Source: Hyphomonadaceae bacterium
GTDB taxonomy: Bacteria; Pseudomonadota; Alphaproteobacteria; Caulobacterales; Aquidulcibacteraceae
NCBI GenBank assembly: GCA_019753175.1
Contig: JAIELK010000024.1
Coordinates: forward strand, 1 to 45,184
Direction: 5' to 3'
DNA: 45,184 nt
This document shows positions 37,366 to 45,184 of the stretch, piece by piece. Below the pieces are notes generated by a model, which saw only the letters and a program-made list of their open reading frames with translations, ran no database searches and was not told the origin of the DNA. Both the position numbers and the translations under genes were made by a program. Within the stretch, counting starts at the first letter, position 1. Every line of letters starts with the position of its first letter.

Positions 37366-37776
37366 CTAGCTCGGCAGACCGGGACCGGGGTTCGCGGCCC
37401 AGATTTTCTCGATGTTATAGAAGGCGCGCACTTCCGGTCGGAACAGGTGGACGACCACGTCGCCGGCGTCGACCAGCACCCAGTCGGCCTGCGGCATTCC
37501 CTCAATGCGGACGTCGGAGACGCCCGCGTCCTTGAGCTTACGCATGACATGGTCGGCCAGCGCGCCGACATGGCGCGAGGAGCGGCCGGAAGCCACCACC
37601 ATCATGTCCGCGAACGAGGATTTGCCGCGGATGTCGATAGCCGTGATTTCTTCAGCCTTGTCGTCTTCGAGCGAGGTGAGCACGACTTGGGTGACGGCGT
37701 CGACATCAATGCCCGGTGCGGGCCGGTCGGCCGACCGTGGGGTTCCGGCGGGTGTCGCGACCGGAGCGCGTTTCAT
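37366..37776 (-). CDS. rsfS: Ribosomal silencing factor RsfS
   Basis: 136 residues. The Iojap/RsfS domain is clear: LEDDKAEEITAIDIRGKSSFADMMVVASGRS (adjoining runs), HVGALADHVMRKL, GMPQADWVLVDAGDVVVHLF and FYNIEKIW. The protein binds L14 and blocks subunit joining in starvation. An Ala/Pro-rich N-terminal extension of about 25 residues precedes the domain. The ribosome site before the chosen ATG is weak; a longer frame exists upstream but reads into nadD. Confidence 0.95.
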   Translation of the reverse strand: MKRAPVATPAGTPRSADRPAPGIDVDAVTQVVLTSLEDDKAEEITAIDIRGKSSFADMMVVASGRSSRHVGALADHVMRKLKDAGVSDVRIEGMPQADWVLVDAGDVVVHLFRPEVRAFYNIEKIWAANPGPGLPS

Positions 37777-37828
37777 GTCAGGCGACAGGCGTTGGGTTCC
37801 TTCTGCTGCCACAGCCGCGCAGAGGCTA

Positions 37829-38380
37829 TCACTTCCGTCGCGGCTTCGCCACCGCTGCGCGCTTGCGAGCGCGGATGGCTGTGGAAGCATGGGGGTGGTG
37901 ACGGGCGTTGAGGAAGGTCCAGCCGGGCCGGGCCGAGAGCCGCTCGCGGGCGCTTACCCCAGGCCGCGCCACCACCGCCACCGGAACGGCCCCTGCCAGT
38001 TCTCGCCAGCGCCGCCACTTCCTGAAGTGCTTCAGATTGTCCGCCCCCATGATCAGGATGAACCGCACGCCAGGATAGAGACGTTTGAGCGCGCGCAGCG
38101 TCTGATAGGTGTAGGCGCATCCGAGCTGTTGTTCGAGGTCGGTAACCTCCATTTTCGCGCCCCGCGCCTGCGCGCGCGCCGATGCGAGGCGGTGTTCGTA
38201 GGGGCTCGATTGCGGCTTCAGCGGATTTTGCGGCGAGACCAGCCACCACACCTTATCAAGGCCGAGCCGCTTCAGCGCCGTCTCCGCGACGTGCGCATGG
38301 CCTTCATGCGCGGGATCGAAGCTGCCGCCGAAGAGACCAATGCGCATACCGGGATAGGCGAGGGGGAGACCGCGCTTCAT
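37829..38380 (-). CDS. nadD: Nicotinate-nucleotide adenylyltransferase
   Basis: A 183-residue nucleotidyltransferase. [19 protein letters not shown] carries the GxFxPxHxGH motif, LVSPQNPLK and [16 protein letters not shown] follow, and STAIRARK is the ISST-like end motif in a variant form. It makes deamido-NAD from nicotinate mononucleotide. The ATG overlaps the proA stop (ATGA); an internal ATG at MRIGLFGG is an alternative start nearer the family N-terminus. Confidence 0.94.
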   Translation of the reverse strand: MKRGLPLAYPGMRIGLFGGSFDPAHEGHAHVAETALKRLGLDKVWWLVSPQNPLKPQSSPYEHRLASARAQARGAKMEVTDLEQQLGCAYTYQTLRALKRLYPGVRFILIMGADNLKHFRKWRRWRELAGAVPVAVVARPGVSARERLSARPGWTFLNARHHPHASTAIRARKRAAVAKPRRK

Positions 38381-39648
38381 GGGCGCGTTTGTCCCGCGCC
38401 ACGCACGACGTACTTGAATGTGGTGAGCTGCTCAGCGCCGACCGGACCACGCGCGTGCAGACGCCCGGTGGCGATGCCGATCTCGCCGCCGAAACCAAAC
38501 TCGCCGCCGTCGGCGAATTGGGTCGAGGCATTGTGCAGCACGATGGCGCTGTCGACCTCGCGCAGGAACTGTTCTGCCGCCGCTTGATCTTCAGTGATGA
38601 TGGCGTCGGTGTGCTGCGAGCCATGGAATGCGATGTGCTCTATCGCTTCGTTGACGCCGCCGACCACGTGCACGGTAAGAATGGGGGCGAGATACTCTGT
38701 GCGCCAATCGTCCGCCGACGCTGGCGTCATCGTAAAGATCGCGCAGGCTTCGGCGTCGCCGCGCAGCTCGCAACCGCACTTGGCAAGCGCGCGCGCGATC
38801 TCAGGCAGCAGCGTGGGCGCGACGGCGCGGTCGATCAGCAATTTCTCGGTTGCACCGCAGACCGAAACGCGACGCATCTTGGCGTTGACGACGACGGCGA
38901 CGGCTTTCCCGCGATCGGCGCTCGCATGCACATAGGTGTGGTTGACGCCTTCGAGGTGCGCAAACACCGGCACGCGCGCTTCGGCCTGAACCCGCGCGAC
39001 CAGCGATTTGCCGCCGCGCGGCACGATCACGTCGATGGCGCCGTCGAGGCCGGACAGCATCATGCCGACGGCGGCGCGATCTGTCGTCGGCACGATCTGA
39101 ATGGCGTCTTCCGGCGCGCCGGCTTCGCGCAAGCCCGCACGCAACGCCGCGCCAATGGCCGCAACGCTCTCGACGCTGTCGGCGCCGCCGCGCAGGATCA
39201 CCGCGTTGCCAGCGCGCACGCACAGCGCGCCGGCGTCGGCGGCGACATTAGGCCGGCTCTCGAAGATAATGCCGATGACGCCCAGCGGCGTACGCACGCG
39301 CTCGAACGCCAGTCCATTGGGCCGTGTCCAAGACGCGATCACTTCGCCAACAGGGTCGGGCAGCGCCGCTGTCTCGTACACGGCCGCGACAATGGCGGCG
39401 AAGCGGGCGCCATCGAGCGCAAGACGATCGATGAAGGCCGCGGGCTGCCCCGGTATTTGCGCCTTCGCCACATCGCGCGCGTTGGCGGCCAGGATATCTG
39501 CTTCAGCGCGGGCGAGCGCACCCGCCATCGCCTGGAGCGCGCGCGTGCGCGTGGCGGCATCAGCGAGACGTAGCGTGGTCGCAGCGGCGCGTGCGCGTGC
39601 GCCGATGGCGTTCATGGTCTGCGCGAGCGGCGTTTGTGCTCCGTCCAT
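38377..39648 (-). CDS. proA: Gamma-glutamyl phosphate reductase
   Basis: A 423-residue aldehyde-dehydrogenase-fold enzyme, the second step of proline synthesis. The catalytic Cys lies in [13 protein letters not shown], and [26 protein letters not shown] and [15 protein letters not shown] are diagnostic. I start at [17 protein letters not shown] hexamer ends only six bases before this ATG and no ribosome site is visible, so the mRNA may be leaderless. Its partner proB lies about 1.5 kb upstream, separated by a toxin-antitoxin pair and an SDR. Confidence 0.96.
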   Translation of the reverse strand: MDGAQTPLAQTMNAIGARARAAATTLRLADAATRTRALQAMAGALARAEADILAANARDVAKAQIPGQPAAFIDRLALDGARFAAIVAAVYETAALPDPVGEVIASWTRPNGLAFERVRTPLGVIGIIFESRPNVAADAGALCVRAGNAVILRGGADSVESVAAIGAALRAGLREAGAPEDAIQIVPTTDRAAVGMMLSGLDGAIDVIVPRGGKSLVARVQAEARVPVFAHLEGVNHTYVHASADRGKAVAVVVNAKMRRVSVCGATEKLLIDRAVAPTLLPEIARALAKCGCELRGDAEACAIFTMTPASADDWRTEYLAPILTVHVVGGVNEAIEHIAFHGSQHTDAIITEDQAAAEQFLREVDSAIVLHNASTQFADGGEFGFGGEIGIATGRLHARGPVGAEQLTTFKYVVRGAGQTRP

Positions 39649-39654
39649 GCCGCA

Positions 39655-39660
39655 ATTATA
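39655..39660 (-). promoter_or_regulatory. -10 hexamer (TATAAT) directly before proA
   Basis: A consensus -10 element ends six bases upstream of the proA ATG, which would put the transcription start at or next to the start codon. The -35 region is poor (GGCGCT at 17-bp spacing), so promoter activity is uncertain. Confidence 0.35.
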
Positions 39661-39694
39661 GAGGCTGACCCCCGCAAAGCGCCAGGAGCTACGT

Positions 39695-40453
39695 ATGACC
39701 AAGCGGCGAATCCTTGTCACCGGCGCGGCGTCCGGCATCGGCGCGGCGACAGCGCGGCGATTGGCGGCCAATGCCCGCCTCGCTCTCATCGATCGCAACG
39801 CCGAGGGGCAAAGCGCGCTAGCCTCAGCGTTGCCGAACGCCGCTGATCATCTGACCTTCGGCTTCGACGTCAGCGACGAGCACGCATGGGCCAAGGCTGC
39901 ACGTCGTATTGGCGACGCGTGGGGCGGCTTGGACGGCGTAGTCGCCAACGCCGGCATCGCGGCTGCCGCACCGATTGCAGACTTATCGTTCGCCGAGTGG
40001 CGGCGGGTGATGAGCGTGAATCTCGACGGCGTGTTCTTAACTTTGCACCACGGCTTCGGGCTGATTGCCGACCGCGGCGCGATGGTGGTGGTCGGCAGCG
40101 TCGCGGGACTCAAGGCCGAGCCAGGCGTCGCCGCCTACGCCGCCTCGAAAGCCGCCGCGTTGCAGTTGGCGAAGGTGGCGGCGAAAGAGGGCGCGCCGCG
40201 CGGCGTGCGCGTCAACGCCATCGCGCCAGGCGGGGTCGAAACCCCGATCTGGCGCGGCATCGACTTTTTCGACGCGGTTGTCGCCGAGAAGGGCGAGCAG
40301 GCGGCGTTCGATTCGATCGCCGCGATGGCGACGCCGCTGAAGCACATGGCCAAACCGGAGGAGATCGCCGCGATGATCGCGTACCTCCTAAGCGACGAGG
40401 CGCGGAGCATCACCGGCGCGGTGATGGTGATCGACGGCGGGTATTCGGTTTAA
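39695..40453 (+). CDS. Short-chain dehydrogenase/reductase
   Basis: A 252-residue classical [18 protein letters not shown] binds the cofactor, ALIDRNAEG has the Asp that favours NAD, VANAG replaces the usual NNAG, and Ser in VVGSVAG plus Tyr-x3-Lys in YAASK form the active site. IDGGYSV closes the protein. The ribosome site AGGAG is good. It reads opposite to the surrounding proline genes and its stop overlaps that of the PIN toxin. Substrate unknown. Confidence 0.9.
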   Translation: MTKRRILVTGAASGIGAATARRLAANARLALIDRNAEGQSALASALPNAADHLTFGFDVSDEHAWAKAARRIGDAWGGLDGVVANAGIAAAAPIADLSFAEWRRVMSVNLDGVFLTLHHGFGLIADRGAMVVVGSVAGLKAEPGVAAYAASKAAALQLAKVAAKEGAPRGVRVNAIAPGGVETPIWRGIDFFDAVVAEKGEQAAFDSIAAMATPLKHMAKPEEIAAMIAYLLSDEARSITGAVMVIDGGYSV

Positions 40454-40848
40454 GCGAGGAGTAGCGCCTTGTTCCCTCGCTTGATGCAACGACGCACGGC
40501 GTCCTTGTCGAAGGACGCGAACGTCTCGCCGCCAAGCAACGCGCCGTCATACGCAATGACGCCGTCCGCGAAGTCGCCGCCGTCGTCGAGCACCTCCAGT
40601 CCTGCTTCAATAACAGGTCGATGCGCGACGACGTTAGCGCTTGAAAGGAAGCGTCGGATCGCAGCGGAAACATCTGTGCGCGCAACGCCATACCCGCGCC
40701 CGAGCACCCAGGCGAATTCGCAGAACGTCGCTGGAGTTATAGCTACGAGCTCTGCAGCCAAAAGCGCCTTTTGCGCGGCGCGCGCTTGCGTAAGGTCGTC
40801 CATGACGACGGCGCGCACCAGCACGTTCGTGTCAGCGGTGATCTTCAC
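40450..40848 (-). CDS. PIN-domain toxin, VapC family
   Basis: A 132-residue PIN ribonuclease. The acidic site is complete: Asp in TADTNVLVR, Glu in FCEFAWVL, Asp in DFADGVIA and Asp in FASFDKD. VapC-type toxins cut tRNA or rRNA when the antitoxin is lost. The start is a GTG overlapping the antitoxin stop (GTGA), as expected for a toxin coupled to its antitoxin. The C-terminus ends [11 protein letters not shown] longer ATG frame exists upstream but lies within the antitoxin gene. Confidence 0.88.
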   Translation of the reverse strand: MKITADTNVLVRAVVMDDLTQARAAQKALLAAELVAITPATFCEFAWVLGRGYGVARTDVSAAIRRFLSSANVVAHRPVIEAGLEVLDDGGDFADGVIAYDGALLGGETFASFDKDAVRRCIKRGNKALLLA

Positions 40849-41123
40849 TTCTTGGGACGCGACGGCGTCCGTTTTTGCGCCTCTCCCGCCCACCCTTGGC
40901 GAACGATCTCGTTCATCTCCTCAATAGTGAGAGCGGGCCCGCCCTTTGTCTTGAGCATGCCGAACACGGCTGAAATGTCGCCCGTCGGCGCGGCGGAAAC
41001 TGTGATGCGGCCTCCCGGCAACTTCTCGACGCTGATCCGTCCGCCAGGGCCGACGCCCAGATGCTCCAGGATGTCCTTCTTGAGGGTGACCTGACCCTTC
41101 GCTGTGACGGTAAGCGTGCCCAT
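40845..41123 (-). CDS. AbrB-family antitoxin
   Basis: A 92-residue protein. The N-terminal swapped-hairpin DNA-binding domain MGTLTVTAKGQVTLKKDILEHLGV is the MazE/VapB AbrB type; the C-terminal part (ALTIEEMNEIVRQGW) would wrap the PIN toxin. It is encoded directly before the toxin with a four-base overlap. An 8-bp inverted repeat lies just upstream and is likely its own operator. It begins 42 bases after the proB stop on the same strand. Confidence 0.88.
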   Translation of the reverse strand: MGTLTVTAKGQVTLKKDILEHLGVGPGGRISVEKLPGGRITVSAAPTGDISAVFGMLKTKGGPALTIEEMNEIVRQGWAGEAQKRTPSRPKK

Positions 41124-41131
41124 TGAGATAA

Positions 41132-41155
41132 GTGTAAGGCAAAACGTCCTTACAC
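41132..41155. promoter_or_regulatory. Probable operator of the toxin-antitoxin pair
   Basis: GTGTAAGG and CCTTACAC form a perfect 8-bp inverted repeat with an 8-base spacer, starting 9 bases upstream of the antitoxin ATG. AbrB-type antitoxins repress their own promoter by binding such repeats. The site lies between the proB stop and the antitoxin start. Confidence 0.6.
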
Positions 41156-41165
41156 ACAAGGGCAG

Positions 41166-42281
41166 TCACCCCACCACCATATCGTCCGCGTGCACCAGCG
41201 CCGGGCCGGAGGAATAGCCGAGCGCGGCTTCGATGTCGGCGCTTTTCAGTCCCTTGATCTTTGCCGCATCGGCGGCGTCGTAGCGCGACAGGCCGCGCGC
41301 GAATTCGGCGCCGCTCGCATCCAGAATCAGCACCGCGTCGCCCTTCTCGAACGCGCCGCGCACCTCGATAACGCCGGCGGGCAATAAGCTCTTGCCTGCG
41401 CGCAAAGCGACGGCCGCGCCGTCATCCACAACGAGTGCCCCTTGCGGCGCCAGGCTGCCCGCGATCCATGCTTTGTACGCCGCGGCCGGCGTGGCGCTGG
41501 CGTAGAACCAGGTCGCGCGGGCGCCGTCGCGCAAGCGCCGCAGCGGATGGAGCGCCGCGCCCTTGGCGATAACGACGGCGCACCCGGCGCGCGTGGCGAT
41601 TTTCGCCGCTTCGATTTTGGTGCGCATGCCGCCTGAGCCAACGCCGACCTGCACGTTGACGCCGCCAGCCATCGCTTCGATTGCCGTTGTGATCTCGCGC
41701 ACCTCCGCCACGAACGGAGCGTTTGGATCGGTGCGGGGGTCGCGCTCGTACAAACCGTCGATGTCGGACAAGAGGACCAACACATCGGCCGAGATCATCT
41801 GCGCCACGCGCGCGGCGAGGCGGTCGTTGTCGCCGTAGCGGATTTCCGCCGTCGCCACGGTGTCGTTCTCGTTGATGATGGGCACGGCGCCGAGGTCGAG
41901 CAGTGTCTCTAAGGTCGCGCGCGCATTGAGCCAACGGCGGCGGCGCTCGGTGTCGTCGGGCGTTAACAACGCTTGCGCAACCGGAATGGCGTGACGCTCG
42001 AAGGCTTCTTCGTACACGCGCATCAGCCGCGCTTGGCCCGCGGCGGCGGCGGCTTGCTTCTCGTCAAGCCGCGGCGACTTCGGCAATCCCAGCACGCGCC
42101 GGCCGAGCGCGATCGCGCCGGAGGAGACGATCGTGACCTGCGCCCCAGCCCTGCGCAGGTCGGCGACATCGTCTGCAAGCGTGTTCAGCCATGCCCGTGC
42201 CGGTTGGCCGTCACTGCCGACGAGCAGGGCGGAGCCGATCTTCACCACAATGCGTTTGGCGCCAGTGAGCAGGGCGGTCAT
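41166..42281 (-). CDS. proB: Glutamate 5-kinase
   Basis: 371 residues, the first enzyme of proline synthesis. The amino-acid kinase domain shows [40 protein letters not shown] and [15 protein letters not shown]-terminal PUA domain (from about residue 280, [21 protein letters not shown]) completes the usual length. I start at [10 protein letters not shown]; the frame continues upstream into the divergent TerB-like gene without family similarity. It lies downstream of obgE, the conserved order. Confidence 0.96.
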   Translation of the reverse strand: MTALLTGAKRIVVKIGSALLVGSDGQPARAWLNTLADDVADLRRAGAQVTIVSSGAIALGRRVLGLPKSPRLDEKQAAAAAGQARLMRVYEEAFERHAIPVAQALLTPDDTERRRRWLNARATLETLLDLGAVPIINENDTVATAEIRYGDNDRLAARVAQMISADVLVLLSDIDGLYERDPRTDPNAPFVAEVREITTAIEAMAGGVNVQVGVGSGGMRTKIEAAKIATRAGCAVVIAKGAALHPLRRLRDGARATWFYASATPAAAYKAWIAGSLAPQGALVVDDGAAVALRAGKSLLPAGVIEVRGAFEKGDAVLILDASGAEFARGLSRYDAADAAKIKGLKSADIEAALGYSSGPALVHADDMVVG

Positions 42282-42335
42282 GCGCCATTGCTTAGCAAGC
42301 TTGCGGCGCGCATGGCGAGCGCTTAGGTGCGGGCG

Positions 42336-42776
42336 ATGCTCAAGGATCTGATCCGCCGCCTCTCTGGTGAGGGTGGCGATGCACCGCTCGCCAAGGACGA
42401 CCAGCGCATCGCGCTCGCCGCGCTGCTGGTGATCGCCGCGCACGCCGATCACGAATACGCCGAGGCCGAGCGCGCTCAGATCGAGCGCGTGCTGGCCGCG
42501 CGCTTCGGTCTTGACGCCGCGGCCGCGCGCCGCCTGCGCGAAGAGGGCGAAGCGGCGGAAGCGGTCGCCACCGACTTCGTGCGTTTCACCACGCTGATCA
42601 AGAAGCACGTGCCGATCGAAGAACGCGCTGGCGTGCTGGAGGCGTTGTGGTGCGTGGTGTTGGCGGACGGCGCGCGCGAGAAACACGAGGACGCGCTCAT
42701 GCGCCGCGTGGTGGATTTGCTGGGGCTCGAGGAACGCGACAGCGCCGATGCGCGGCGGAGGGCCTTATCGTCTTGA
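42336..42776 (+). CDS. TerB-like (tellurite-resistance-type) helical protein
   Basis: A 146-residue all-helical protein of the TerB/DUF533 type. [21 protein letters not shown] contains the paired acidic metal-binding pattern of the family (two adjoining runs), mirrored by [22 protein letters not shown] in the second half. TerB proteins are cytosolic or membrane-associated and linked to stress; single TerB-like genes are common and seldom confer tellurite resistance. The ribosome site AGGTG favours this ATG over a GTG nine bases earlier. It reads opposite to proB and obgE, between them. Confidence 0.85.
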   Translation: MLKDLIRRLSGEGGDAPLAKDDQRIALAALLVIAAHADHEYAEAERAQIERVLAARFGLDAAAARRLREEGEAAEAVATDFVRFTTLIKKHVPIEERAGVLEALWCVVLADGAREKHEDALMRRVVDLLGLEERDSADARRRALSS

Positions 42777-42791
42777 CCTTGGTGCGACCCA

Positions 42792-44152
<1,361 letters not shown>

Positions 44153-44743
44153 TCACCCTGCTGCCGCCGGAGCGCCGGCGCCCTCGCCGGCGGAGTCAAG
44201 CCATCGGCCTGACCAAGCCGAGGAAAAGCGCCAAGCTTCGGGTTTGTCTACCAAGCCTGCTCTGACTGGGTTTAGCTCTATGTAACGTGACGTTCGTTCG
44301 AAGTGTTCTTCATCTCTCATGAATCGATCGAAGTACTCGCGCTGCCAAAGCGCCCCGCGTCGATTCTCACGCTTGTTGATAAGATGTGCTGACACCGACT
44401 TCCATGTCTGCACTACAATCCCAAGAGCGTGGCCGGGGAACTGTTCAACGAGCACGTGGACGTGATTTGGCATCACGCACCATGCGGCCAGGGCGTAGCG
44501 GGCGCCATGATCCTTCAGCAGGCATTGCTCTACGATCGCTGCGTTTGCCGGGGTGGCAAGCACGCGCTCCCCGTGCCCGCTGTCCAGCTGCCCATCAGCC
44601 CAAACAAGCCGCTCCGCCCGATTGATCGGTTTTGGTCCGAGCGCTTGAAAGGCGTCCGCCAGATTGAAGACGAGATGCTGCACCAAGCGCGATTCGTCAC
44701 GGTGAGGCAGGTAGCCGCGCGTTCTCCAGCCCGTGGCGCTCAT
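44153..44743 (-). CDS. REP-associated tyrosine transposase (RAYT, IS200-like Y1)
   Basis: A 196-residue single-strand DNA transposase. The HUH motif is in MPNHVHVLV and the catalytic Tyr in SRYIELNPVRAGL; WCVMPNHVHVL, QTWKSVSAH, LWQREYFDRFMRDEEHF and AWRFSSA are typical of the group. RAYTs are usually single-copy, act on REP palindromes and do not move as ordinary insertion sequences. I start at MSATGWRTRGYLPHRDES because the longer frame upstream reads through the flanking repeat. A perfect 24-bp inverted repeat pair flanks the gene, one copy inside its last codons. Confidence 0.9.
   Translation of the reverse strand: MSATGWRTRGYLPHRDESRLVQHLVFNLADAFQALGPKPINRAERLVWADGQLDSGHGERVLATPANAAIVEQCLLKDHGARYALAAWCVMPNHVHVLVEQFPGHALGIVVQTWKSVSAHLINKRENRRGALWQREYFDRFMRDEEHFERTSRYIELNPVRAGLVDKPEAWRFSSAWSGRWLDSAGEGAGAPAAAG
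44169..44192 (+). repeat. REP-like repeat, left copy
   Basis: A 24-base element beginning GGAGCGCCGGCGCC and ending TCGCCGGCG, overlapping the last codons of the transposase gene (Ala/Gly-rich C-terminus). Its exact reverse complement occurs at 44797-44820. Confidence 0.85.
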
Positions 44744-45184
44744 GAGTCGACTTTGGAACAGTCGCTGCCAACGATCAATGCGCTCTGCGCCTTCCACGCC
44801 GGCGAGGGCGCCGGCGCTCCAAAGCACTCCATCGCGAAGTTTGGCGTTCCAGCACGGGTTGAGTTGTCGCAATTCGCGATTAGCGTGGACGGTCGCGCGC
44901 AAGCGTTGACGGCGGGGCTCGCGGTGACCGCAGAAATAAAAACCGGCCGCCGCCGCATCATTGAATTCCTGCTCTCGCCGCTGCAACGGCGCGTCGAGGA
45001 AGCGGGGAGGGAGAGGTAGGTGCAACGTGCTGAACGTGACGATCTCGACAGCGGCGAGCGATCAGGAGCGATGACCGTGCATTCAAAGCGGACAAAACGC
45101 GGTCGCGTGCATCGCGACTCAATAGCAAGCGGTCGCAGTCGTGCGTCTCACGCCGCTCTTTCTCGCGTGGCATCTACCGTGCAT
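44744..45184. other. Gene-free end of window
   Basis: No credible gene. The minus-strand frame upstream of the transposase start continues open but reads through the right REP-like copy and has no family similarity. Other open frames are arginine-rich noise. The transposase promoter should lie here. Confidence 0.5.
44797..44820 (-). repeat. REP-like repeat, right copy
   Basis: A 24-base element that is the exact reverse complement of 44169-44192, beginning CGCCGGCGAGGGCGCC and ending GGCGCTCC. It lies 53 bases upstream of the transposase start. Flanking bases differ at both ends, so the match is exactly the 24-base unit. Confidence 0.85.

Noticed and set aside
42336..42776. Tellurite-resistance operon
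   Set aside because: Only one TerB-like gene is present; there is no terA, terC, terD or terE nearby, so no resistance phenotype can be claimed.
44429..45019. Plus-strand open frame across the transposase 5' region
   Set aside because: It is largely antisense to the transposase and its upstream region and shows no domain or ribosome site.
44744..45025. N-terminal extension of the transposase by 94 residues
   Set aside because: It would translate the REP-like repeat and carries no family similarity; the internal ATG gives a protein of typical RAYT length.

Overview
The window is GC-rich alphaproteobacterial chromosome, most likely from the Caulobacterales (Caulobacteraceae/Hyphomonadaceae side). 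The support is gene content and order: a clear CpdR receiver protein divergent from an N-formylglutamate amidohydrolase; an obgE-proB ... proA-nadD-rsfS-rlmH-envC-ctpA-yibQ-rppH block on one strand; a PraR-like XRE regulator; and GANTC and CtrA-like sites in some promoters. No rRNA, prophage or CRISPR array is present. One tRNA (Val, GAC) is.

Layout. Bases 1-462 hold no gene but carry three GC-rich hairpin repeats. Bases 463-6348 hold housekeeping genes: a small membrane protein, a HisN-type phosphatase, a lipoprotein, an XRE regulator, a secreted alkaline-phosphatase-superfamily enzyme and the GTPase TypA/BipA. A structured stretch with three hairpins and a terminator (6583-6673) precedes a tightly overlapping three-gene operon (6716-9419): a DarB-like KAS III ketosynthase, a haem-oxygenase-like diiron oxidase candidate and a protein I do not recognise. 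This is the strongest candidate here for an undescribed pathway. A D-aminoacylase-type amidohydrolase, a membrane-anchored SNase-like nuclease, a TPR protein, the amidohydrolase/cpdR pair and tRNA-Val follow.

Bases 15041-25765 form a chemotaxis locus: an OprP-like porin, a large chemoreceptor with three PAS domains, a STAS protein, CheA, CheW, CheR, CheB, CheY, a degenerate receiver protein and a degenerate Hpt-like protein, followed by a small secreted FliL-like protein. Most junctions from cheW on overlap by a few bases, which suggests translational coupling. Three accessory proteins have lost the residues normally phosphorylated or needed for switching.

Bases 26260-33071 hold metabolic and envelope genes: a lipoprotein, an SDR with PhhB, an amino-acid permease, FolD, a membrane-tethered metallophosphoesterase, an alpha/beta hydrolase and RppH. 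Bases 32574-43832 are the conserved minus-strand block for cell-wall hydrolysis control (EnvC-like, CtpA, YibQ), ribosome/RNA maintenance (RlmH, RsfS, ObgE, RppH), NAD synthesis (NadD) and proline synthesis (ProB, ProA). Between proB and proA sit an AbrB/PIN toxin-antitoxin pair with an evident operator and an oppositely oriented SDR. Upstream of obgE is a REP-associated tyrosine transposase flanked by a perfect 24-bp inverted repeat pair. All product names come from reading translated sequence and motifs; no database search was possible.
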